Part shown: piece after piece, positions 7,524-12,757 of the stretch
Layout of the letters: every line of letters starts with the position of its first letter
Position numbering within the stretch: the stretch's first letter is position 1
Origin: CAJVXI01 sp036444215
GTDB lineage: Bacteria; Patescibacteriota; Minisyncoccia; UBA6257; UBA9933
NCBI GenBank assembly: GCA_036444215.1
Contig: JAZGAA010000053.1
Location: forward strand, 1 to 12,757
Direction of reading: 5' to 3'
DNA: 12,757 nucleotides
Notes under the pieces: model-generated
What the model was told of the DNA's origin: nothing
The model's database searches: none
Seen by the model: the letters and a program-made list of their open reading frames with translations, nothing else
Position numbers and translations under genes: made by a program

Positions 7524-7897
7524 GTTTTGAGAAGATTTTTAACATGGTCAACAATCTGCACAAGAGAAACATTTGATTTTATAAAATAATCCTGCGCTCC
7601 AAGATCTTTGGCTTTTTTCTCATCTTCCGGCTGACTAAGGTTGGAGGTAATCATTACCGGCGTCTTGTTACCCATTTTTCTAAGTTCTACTAATAAACCA
7701 AAGCCGTCCATCTTAGGCATCACAATATCTAAAATGATAAGATCAAAAGTGTCTTTCTTAATCGCCTCCAGAGCTTCTTCTCCGTTGTAGGCAACAGTAA
7801 CCGCAAACCCTGCCTTACTAAGTTTAAGGTTCATAGTCCGCGCTAGCGGTTTCTCGTCTTCTCCGATTAATATTTTCTTTTTTTGTCCTTCAGTCAT
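7520..7897 (-). CDS. CheY-like single-domain response regulator
   Basis: 125 aa, just one receiver domain with no output domain. Expected residues are present: acidic pair E13/D14, phospho-acceptor D57 (LIILDIVMPKMDG), T84 and K107 (DYFIKS). It is the first gene of the pilus operon and overlaps pilB by four bases. The likely role is to control pilus assembly or function by protein contact, possibly with PilB, and the likely partner is the sensor protein at the end of the operon; both points are inferred from position. The TGA stop shows that TGA is read as stop here. Confidence 0.93.
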   Translation of the reverse strand: MTEGQKKKILIGEDEKPLARTMNLKLSKAGFAVTVAYNGEEALEAIKKDTFDLIILDIVMPKMDGFGLLVELRKMGNKTPVMITSNLSQPEDEKKAKDLGAQDYFIKSNVSLVQIVDHVKNLLKT

Positions 7898-7906
7898 AAT
7901 ATTTTT

Positions 7907-7935
7907 ATTTTAACACAAAATAAAATATTTAGCAT
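7907..7935 (-). promoter_or_regulatory. Candidate promoter of the pilus operon
   Basis: Extended -10 TGTTAAAAT (7915-7907) with a 17-base gap to a poor -35 (ATGCTA, 7935-7930). The -10 ends nine bases before the ATG at 7897, so the transcript would have almost no leader. A similar TGNTAAAATAAA element precedes the sod gene. Confidence 0.42.
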
Positions 7936-7937
7936 AC

Positions 7938-7970
7938 GCCGGGCTTATCTGAAACACCTTTGCGCCCGCC
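7938..7970 (-). terminator. GC-rich hairpin between sod and the pilus operon, possible sod terminator
   Basis: GCCGGGC (7938-7944) and GCCCGCC (7964-7970) can pair at six of seven positions around a 19-base loop. It is a GC-rich island in AT-rich DNA, 52 bases past the sod stop. No clean U-tract follows directly on the minus strand (T-rich sequence begins about ten bases later), so it may be a weak terminator or a binding site. Confidence 0.3.
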
Positions 7971-8021
7971 CTTATAAATATAATGCAGCATAATAAATTT
8001 TTGTTAAATTAATACTAAATC

Positions 8022-8588
8022 TTATTCTAATCTTTTGTTGACTTCGCCCCAATTAACTAAACTCCAAAAAGCGTCAACATATTTAGCTTTCTCATTTTTA
8101 TAATCAATATAATAAGCATGCTCAAACATATCCAAAACCAGCAGAATATCAAGAGTCGGGTAAATATTAACATTGTGTTTCTCAATCTGCATTATCAGCA
8201 GTATATCAGTTTCCTTGTCATGCACGAGAGCTGCCCAACCAGATCCCTCAACAGACATAGCAGCTTTACTAAACTGATCTTTAAAATTATCAAAACTGCC
8301 AAAGTCTTTTCTGATATACTCAACCAACTTTTCTTTTGGCTCTCCCCCACCATTTGGAGATAAATTCCCCCAAAACAAAGTATGCAATTTATGCCCGCCA
8401 ATCTGAAAAGCTAATTTATTTAAATCTGCGTTGCCTATATCTTCTAAAATTTTATTAATCCCATTTACATAGGCCTGATGATGCTTTTGGTGATGAATTT
8501 TAAGCTGTTCCTCGGACATATATGGCTCTAAATCTTTGTAGCCGTAAGACAGGTCGGGAAGCTTATATAGTTTGTTTTCTTTTTCCAT
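8022..8588 (-). CDS. sod: Iron/manganese superoxide dismutase
   Basis: 188 aa. It converts superoxide to hydrogen peroxide and oxygen. The N-terminal helical hairpin holds IHHQKHHQAYV with metal ligand H32 and the gateway Tyr40; the second ligand is H69 (HKLHTLFW). The C-terminal alpha/beta domain holds D153 and H157 (LDMFEHAYYIDYKN), where the usual DxWEH has Phe. At the position of the metal-site Gln of E. coli SodA there seems to be His138 (EKHNVN), as in archaeal-type Fe or cambialistic enzymes, so metal choice cannot be read with certainty. No signal peptide, so it is cytoplasmic. It is a lone gene between the restriction operon and the pilus operon with its own promoter. No SD is seen before the ATG. 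Confidence 0.95.
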   Translation of the reverse strand: MEKENKLYKLPDLSYGYKDLEPYMSEEQLKIHHQKHHQAYVNGINKILEDIGNADLNKLAFQIGGHKLHTLFWGNLSPNGGGEPKEKLVEYIRKDFGSFDNFKDQFSKAAMSVEGSGWAALVHDKETDILLIMQIEKHNVNIYPTLDILLVLDMFEHAYYIDYKNEKAKYVDAFWSLVNWGEVNKRLE

Positions 8589-8594
8589 AAATTT

Positions 8595-8623
8595 ATTTTA
8601 CCATAATACCTAAATTCTATCAT
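8595..8623 (-). promoter_or_regulatory. Candidate promoter of sod
   Basis: Extended -10 TATGGTAAAAT (8605-8595) and a -35-like ATGATA (8623-8618, four of six matches to TTGACA) with a 17-base gap. Only six bases separate the -10 from the ATG at 8588, so the transcript would start at or very near the start codon. Confidence 0.48.
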
Positions 8624-8671
8624 AAAAAGTTCTAACGTCCTATTCGGGTATAAAAATAACCATTTAATTAT

Positions 8672-8710
8672 AAAATAAACGGCTCACACGCCGTGTTAGC
8701 CGTTGATTTT
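8672..8710 (-). terminator. Strong palindromic hairpin, probable Rho-independent terminator of the restriction operon
   Basis: A 27-base palindrome (8678-8704) with arms AACGGCTCACACG and CGTGTTAGCCGTT has 12 of 13 possible pairs; after one mismatch the outer AAAAT/ATTTT adds five more. On the minus strand the stem is followed by TTTATTTTATAATT, a U-rich tail. On the plus strand ATTTT follows, so it could act both ways, but only minus-strand genes are present. It lies about 165 bases past the res stop and upstream of the sod promoter. Confidence 0.65.
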
Positions 8711-8875
8711 GGGGTATGAGATATATGATTTGTCTTCGTATTTTGAACGAAATCAGATTTTTTTTCTTTTTACCCTTTTGTTTTTCAGACTTCGCCCTGA
8801 ATTTTTTTAATCGCTTTTAATTTCATAATTATAAAATTTCAAAAATTGCTTCTTTTATATTTTCTTCTGCCTCAA

Positions 8876-11548
8876 TTATTTAAACGCTTCTACCAACTCC
8901 TCAAAACTCGTCGGTTTGTATTTGTCCCATTCTTCTTGCTTCACATACAGCATTTTATATTCAATTTTTTTCTGCCTTTCGCTCGCGTCTTTGCACCATT
9001 GCTCTAATCTCTTTATTTTCTCTATATCGTCTAAATCTTCTCGCCCTTTTGTTTCCACGATATAAATTGTTTTATTGTCTGTTTTTACAAAAAAATCAGG
9101 ATAATAACTAGAAATTGCTCCACTCACATTTTTGTAATCAATTTTGAAATGAATTTCATAATAATTTTTTGCGAAAGAAAGCACATCATCGGCGCCCTCC
9201 AAAAAATCAGCAAATTCCAGCTCAAAATCGCTATCGCCGACAATTTTATTAAACACACTTTTTTTTGGCAACAGATATTTTTTATCCGTAACGACAAACG
9301 GTCTAGCACTACTTACTTTGATATAATTTTTTATTTCCGTATCGCCGACATCCTGCACGGTCAAATTATTTATCTCCTTTTTAAATGTTTCCACGATAGT
9401 TTTTATTGCTTCCAATTCAGACAAATTCCTCAAAATATTTGCGTCATTAAGATTTACTTTTTCATTAAATAAATTATCAGTTATAAATTCTTTAACCTTG
9501 CCAAAAAGTATGTCATAACAGCCAAAAAGGCGCAGTTCTTTCATTATCCTTTGCGCAAAAAAGCCGACAACGCTTTGATAATTCGGCTCAACGGAACTAT
9601 TCAAAATTATTGTGTGATGAGTTTTGTCGTCAATAATTTCTTTGAAAACAATTTCCTTTTTTTCTTCCTCTGAAAATTGTTTTACTGAAATTTTTTCGTG
9701 CTTAAATCCGGCAACATTTAATAAGTTAAGATTTTTATATTCTCGTTGTATCCTTGGAGTTAAAATCGGCAGTTCAATGTCCAGATTTTCAATATCTTTC
9801 TTTGTATTTTGATTATCAATTTCAATAACAGTCGGCGTAATCGGCGAGCCGGAACGATCCATTTTTCTTTTTTCCAATTCAACGCCTTCCGCTTTGATAG
9901 ATTCCACAAATTCCATAAAAGCAGGCGTGCCAATAACACTCACATATTCCTCAACATCTTGGCCAAAAAACATTCGGCGAAGACCGCGACCCAATGTTTG
10001 TTCAGGTAATATTTTTGAATCAGAACCATAAGGACGCAAACCAACGATTGTCGTTACATTTTTAACATCCCAACCCTCTTTAAGCATAAGAACGGACACA
10101 ATCACCTTGTATGGACTTTCTATGCTATCAATCTCATTAGCTTTCTTTCGCAGTTCCTGCAATTCCTTTTCTTTCTTGCCAGTAACAGTTTCTGATATTT
10201 CACCGCTTTTATTAGTATGAATGGTTAAAACAGCTCCTTTTAATTGCGGATAATTTTTCTTTAAAAATTCCGAGACATCATCGCAGTTTTTTGTATCATC
10301 AGTCATTACAAAAAGAATTGATTTTTTGCCGGTCGGCTCCAGTTCTTTATAAGTTTTCTCCCATTCTTCATCGCCTAACCTGATAAAATCCTCATATTTT
10401 TCGGGAAATAGAGAGCTTTGTTTTTCTTGCAGTTTTGCCCTGCTGGCTTGGTCCGGCAAAACCGGATTTTTTACTACGCCTTGGCGTATGGCTTCAACCA
10501 ATGGATAATCAGAAACAGTTTGCACAAAAATTTCCCCGCGATTGTTTTTTGGTGTAGCCGTAAAATCAATTTGCAAAGCCAGTTTTTTGCCTTTTTGTAA
10601 TAATCTATTGTGTATATCTTCAATAGATTTAAACCATGCCATTGCGGGATCGTGTATGTGGTGCGCTTCATCGTTTATAATCATTAGCTCATCAACATCA
10701 CGCACTATTTCACCTAAATCAACTTTTGAATCATTGGTTTTGCCAACCACTTTTTTACCTATGAAATAATCCAAAGTGTCTTCGTCCTTAAAACTCGCTT
10801 CATTTATACTTCCCTCATAAACTCTATGTATATTGGTAAGAAAAATATTTCCTGATTTTGAAATTGTGCCTATCTCATCTTGTAAATGCAGTTTAATTTG
10901 AAAATCGTCTTGCCAATTTTGCCCACAATATCCGTTATCGGGCAAAATTGGATCTTCATAAAATATTTTTAATCCATCAAAATCAGCCTTGATTCTGTCT
11001 AAAACAATAATGTTTGGAGTAATAAGTAAAAAGTTTTTGGATAGTTCTGAATTTTCTTCATAAAGTTTATGGAAATATGACCAAGCCAAAAGCAAACTCA
11101 TTACTTTTGTTTTTCCGCTTCCGGTTGCCATTTTTACCACAAAGCGAAGCCAATCTTCATCAAACATATTCGGGCTTACACGACCCAATTTATCAAACTT
11201 GATTAAATCATATTTACTTTCAACTTTCTCAACATCATAAAGCCAGATAATTGTTTCTACGGCCTCTCTTTGAGCGTAATAATATTGAAAAGAAACACTT
11301 GCGCCATCTTTGGCATAAACAGTATGCGGTTCTTTAAACCACCAATTCAGCAGAGCTTTTGAAGTTTCGCTTGCGTCTTCGTAATTATTCGCGCGCCACT
11401 TTTCCACTTTTTCCCGCAGTTCCGGAACAAAAGGAGGCAAGAGTTTTTCATAACCCTCTTTTCTCAAATCTTCATCAGCCGGAAACCACCTGATTGCCGG
11501 ATCAAGTATTTGGAATTTGTCTTTTGGAAAATTTTTATGTAGCGCCAT
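8876..11548 (-). CDS. res: Type III restriction enzyme Res-like helicase-nuclease
   Basis: 890 aa. Superfamily 2 helicase motifs: Walker A ATGSGKT (141-147), DEAH (293-296) in INDEAHHIHD, TAT (330-332) in IDFTATPKN, motif V LMLKEGWDVKNV (487-498) and motif VI QTLGRGLRR (517-525). A C-terminal PD-(D/E)xK nuclease is seen as YPDFFV (D818) and IVETKG (E832, K834). In type III systems Res joins Mod to form an ATP-dependent enzyme that cuts unmodified DNA. The first 135 residues hold no motif I recognise. It starts two bases after the 103-aa gene and is the last gene of the operon. All catalytic motifs look whole, so the enzyme should be active. A stand-alone Mod-linked defence helicase is an alternative reading. 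Confidence 0.92.
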   Translation of the reverse strand: MALHKNFPKDKFQILDPAIRWFPADEDLRKEGYEKLLPPFVPELREKVEKWRANNYEDASETSKALLNWWFKEPHTVYAKDGASVSFQYYYAQREAVETIIWLYDVEKVESKYDLIKFDKLGRVSPNMFDEDWLRFVVKMATGSGKTKVMSLLLAWSYFHKLYEENSELSKNFLLITPNIIVLDRIKADFDGLKIFYEDPILPDNGYCGQNWQDDFQIKLHLQDEIGTISKSGNIFLTNIHRVYEGSINEASFKDEDTLDYFIGKKVVGKTNDSKVDLGEIVRDVDELMIINDEAHHIHDPAMAWFKSIEDIHNRLLQKGKKLALQIDFTATPKNNRGEIFVQTVSDYPLVEAIRQGVVKNPVLPDQASRAKLQEKQSSLFPEKYEDFIRLGDEEWEKTYKELEPTGKKSILFVMTDDTKNCDDVSEFLKKNYPQLKGAVLTIHTNKSGEISETVTGKKEKELQELRKKANEIDSIESPYKVIVSVLMLKEGWDVKNVTTIVGLRPYGSDSKILPEQTLGRGLRRMFFGQDVEEYVSVIGTPAFMEFVESIKAEGVELEKRKMDRSGSPITPTVIEIDNQNTKKDIENLDIELPILTPRIQREYKNLNLLNVAGFKHEKISVKQFSEEEKKEIVFKEIIDDKTHHTIILNSSVEPNYQSVVGFFAQRIMKELRLFGCYDILFGKVKEFITDNLFNEKVNLNDANILRNLSELEAIKTIVETFKKEINNLTVQDVGDTEIKNYIKVSSARPFVVTDKKYLLPKKSVFNKIVGDSDFELEFADFLEGADDVLSFAKNYYEIHFKIDYKNVSGAISSYYPDFFVKTDNKTIYIVETKGREDLDDIEKIKRLEQWCKDASERQKKIEYKMLYVKQEEWDKYKPTSFEELVEAFK

Positions 11549-11550
11549 AA

Positions 11551-11862
11551 TTATTTCTTATTAAGGAGTTCTAATATTTGATTTTGTTGCTTAATAATTA
11601 ACTCCTGATTCTTTTTATTTTGTTCAAGCAACTCTTGATTTATTTTTTGTGTCATCTCAACCGATTCAGTTTTTTGAGAATATTCTTTATATGTTGCTGA
11701 ATTTATATGAAAAGAATCAATTATTAAAGTGGCTACCATAATTAAGAGTGTTATCACAAAAACAACTCCAACAGAAAGAAGTATCCAAAAAAACCTATCT
11801 AATTTTTTATGTAATTCCTTGATGGGTTCACTAAATTCAATTTGCAGGTTGTCTTTGTTCAT
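11551..11862 (-). CDS. Small membrane-anchored coiled-coil protein between mod and res, function unknown
   Basis: 103 aa, not recognised. It has a charged N-terminus (SEPIKELHKKLDRFF), one membrane segment at about residues 24-48 and a Gln/Glu/Lys/Asn-rich coiled coil from about 55 to the end (for example QKINQELLEQNKKNQ). Five bases separate it from the 77-aa gene and two from res, so it is translated within the same operon. Coding is supported by the fit in the tight gene run and by the coherent membrane-plus-coil layout. An anchored partner of the restriction complex is possible but is only a guess from position. Confidence 0.75.
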   Translation of the reverse strand: MNKDNLQIEFSEPIKELHKKLDRFFWILLSVGVVFVITLLIMVATLIIDSFHINSATYKEYSQKTESVEMTQKINQELLEQNKKNQELIIKQQNQILELLNKK

Positions 11863-11867
11863 AGTTT

Positions 11868-12101
11868 TTAATTAGGATCATTTCTATAAATTCCTTTGAT
11901 AATAAACAGGTCTCCTTCAATATCAACCTCAAAATCATTGTTTACAAAACGTGACAAATCAATACCACCAAAGGAAACACCTGGACCAAAAGAAACACCT
12001 GGACCAAAAGTCACCCCTCCAACACGAACTCTGGCGCGAGGTTTAATTAATCCTGTTGAAGGATCCCTATCAAATATTTGATCAAAACTAATTTTAGCCA
12101 T
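11868..12101 (-). CDS. Small protein with GV[ST]FG[PG] hexapeptide repeat between mod and res, function unknown
   Basis: 77 aa, not recognised. N-terminus MAKISFDQIFDRDPSTGLI, then three units of a six-residue repeat (29-46: GVTFGP, GVSFGP, GVSFGG), then a hydrophobic/acidic tail (FEVDIEGDLFIIKGIY). No signal peptide, membrane segment or cysteine. The regular Val/Phe/Gly pattern suggests stacked beta turns, but three units are few for a full beta-helix. It starts five bases after the mod stop and ends five bases before the next gene. Position in the operon supports real coding; the role is open. Confidence 0.72.
   Translation of the reverse strand: MAKISFDQIFDRDPSTGLIKPRARVRVGGVTFGPGVSFGPGVSFGGIDLSRFVNNDFEVDIEGDLFIIKGIYRNDPN
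11968..12021 (-). repeat. 18-base tandem repeat, three units
   Basis: Units at 11968-11985, 11986-12003 and 12004-12021. The first two differ at one base (CCAAAGGAAACACCTGGA, CCAAAAGAAACACCTGGA); the third has drifted. Since 18 is a multiple of three, changes in unit number keep the reading frame of the 77-aa gene. Confidence 0.85.
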
Positions 12102-12106
12102 AATTT

Positions 12107-12757
12107 TTATATATTAACCTCAATGACCTTAGTCGTATCATTGCCAAAAATATCAATTACCTTGATTGCTATTTTAACACGACCTTTTGACATTTCCTTG
12201 AAAGCAGAAGTCAATTCAAGCGTTCTGTCTTTTTTCGTTCTAAACGATTGCCATTCATTTTCAAAAATATAGTTTCCTGTCCATATCTCTTCTGATTCAA
12301 ATAAATCTTGCTTTTTCCCTTTCTCAAATAAATTATCACCATGGGTTTTTAGCACTCTCACAATTTCTTTCTTGCTTTCAAAATCAAAATCAACTGACCA
12401 ATAATCAATCCAGTCCGTCCATTTTTTCGTTAAAACTTCTTTTTCAATAATATCCGTTTCTTTGTCTTTAAAAATTTTAATCACTTGGCCATTTTCAATA
12501 ATAACTTTGCTTCCACCAGACTTTAATTTTTCTTCCACCTCGCCGGTATTATCTTGATTATAAAAAACTGAAAAATCAATAAGCTTAATTGCCAACTCTT
12601 TAGCATTTACTCGCCCGCGGATAATCGGTTTAATTTCAATGTAGGCGACATCATAAAATTTCACTTGTCCTTTTTCTACCGCTTTTCTATCAAACACTTC
12701 ACGCGGGATAACTTTAAACTGCACATCAATACCAAATTTTTTCGTTTGCTCAAAGTC
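12107..12757 (-). CDS. mod: C-terminal part of a type III Mod-like DNA methyltransferase (cut by window edge)
   Basis: The frame is open to the window edge (DFEQTKKFGIDVQFKVIPREVFD is read across the GTG at 12724), so no start is inside the window. The visible 216 residues lie beyond the catalytic motifs, none of which is in view. The naming rests on the C-terminal wording typical of Mod proteins paired with this Res family (VQFKVIPREVFDRKAVEKGQ, WIDYWSVDFDF, ENEWQSFRTKKDRTLELTS, VKVIDIFGNDTTKV) and on the Res gene downstream. In type III systems Mod recognises the site and methylates adenine, and guides Res. The methylase activity itself is inferred. Confidence 0.78.
   Translation of the reverse strand, partial: DFEQTKKFGIDVQFKVIPREVFDRKAVEKGQVKFYDVAYIEIKPIIRGRVNAKELAIKLIDFSVFYNQDNTGEVEEKLKSGGSKVIIENGQVIKIFKDKETDIIEKEVLTKKWTDWIDYWSVDFDFESKKEIVRVLKTHGDNLFEKGKKQDLFESEEIWTGNYIFENEWQSFRTKKDRTLELTSAFKEMSKGRVKIAIKVIDIFGNDTTKVIEVNI

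Larger units (their letters stand above)
8589..8875. other. Intergenic region between res and sod
   Basis: 287 bases without a convincing gene. From the res side it holds AT-rich DNA, a 13-codon ATG frame at 8826-8785 judged to be chance, a stretch of A/T runs, the palindromic hairpin at 8672-8710 and the sod promoter. The nearly 170 bases between the res stop and the hairpin are not explained. Confidence 0.6.

Noticed and set aside
7938..7990. Riboswitch before the pilus operon (CGCAAAGG recalls part of the c-di-GMP-I aptamer)
   Set aside because: The element is far shorter than that aptamer, lacks its second conserved helix, and lies upstream of the proposed promoter.
8678..8711. Integron attC-like look of the palindrome (GTTAGCCG)
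   Set aside because: The ends do not match the RYYYAAC and GTTRRRY core sites, it is too short for a typical attC, and no integrase or cassette array is seen.
8730..8766. Plus-strand hairpin TTCGT/ACGAA followed by a run of eight T
   Set aside because: It would terminate plus-strand transcription, but no plus-strand gene lies upstream; the stem is only five pairs.
8785..8826. 13-codon frame (MKLKAIKKIQGEV) downstream of res
   Set aside because: Too short, no SD, Lys-rich as expected by chance in A-rich DNA, and no neighbour that it would pair with.
1..12757. CRISPR array, tRNA, rRNA or insertion sequence
   Set aside because: No regularly spaced repeats, no cloverleaf or rRNA-like stretch, and no transposase frame or flanking inverted repeats were seen on either strand.

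Overview
The window is AT-rich, and every supported gene lies on the minus strand, so transcription runs from high to low coordinates. The content suggests an uncultivated low-GC bacterium of the Candidate Phyla Radiation (Patescibacteria, Parcubacteria-like). This rests on the compact type IV pilus cluster, the pilin style (NKG|FTLLE followed by a D/N-rich stretch before YY.N), the very short intergenic gaps and the scarcity of Shine-Dalgarno motifs. It is an inference, not proof. TGA acts as a stop (response regulator, 7520-7522), so the code in which TGA means glycine is unlikely.

Region 1 (12757 to 8876) is a type III restriction-modification-like operon. In transcription order it holds the C-terminal part of a Mod-type DNA methyltransferase (cut by the window edge), an unrecognised 77-aa protein with a GV[ST]FG[PG] hexapeptide repeat, an unrecognised 103-aa protein with one membrane segment and a coiled coil, and an 890-aa Res-type helicase-nuclease. 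Gaps are 2-5 nt, so the four genes are almost certainly co-transcribed. A strong palindromic hairpin at 8672-8710 probably ends this transcript.

Region 2 (8588 to 8022) is a single gene for an Fe/Mn superoxide dismutase with all four metal ligands. It has its own extended -10 promoter right against the start codon.

Region 3 (7897 to 1) is a type IV pilus operon. The order is a CheY-like response regulator, pilB (assembly ATPase), pilC (platform protein), four minor pilin-type genes (GspH/FimT-like, PilV-like, PilW-like, PilX-like), a pilin, and last a two-pass sensor protein with a Cache-like domain and HAMP, truncated by the window edge. The regulator and sensor bracket the pilus genes. PilB would power extension through PilC, the four minor pilins would form a priming or tip complex, and the pilin at 1229-1708 could be the major subunit. 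No retraction ATPase (pilT), prepilin peptidase (pilD) or pilMNO lies in the window.

The most unusual feature is a domain of about 120 residues present three times: twice in tandem at the C-terminus of the PilV-like protein and once at the C-terminus of the adjacent PilW-like protein. The copies are so alike in DNA, including a 55-nt stretch identical in two of them, that recent duplication or gene conversion is likely. The second point of interest is the pair of unrecognised small genes between mod and res.
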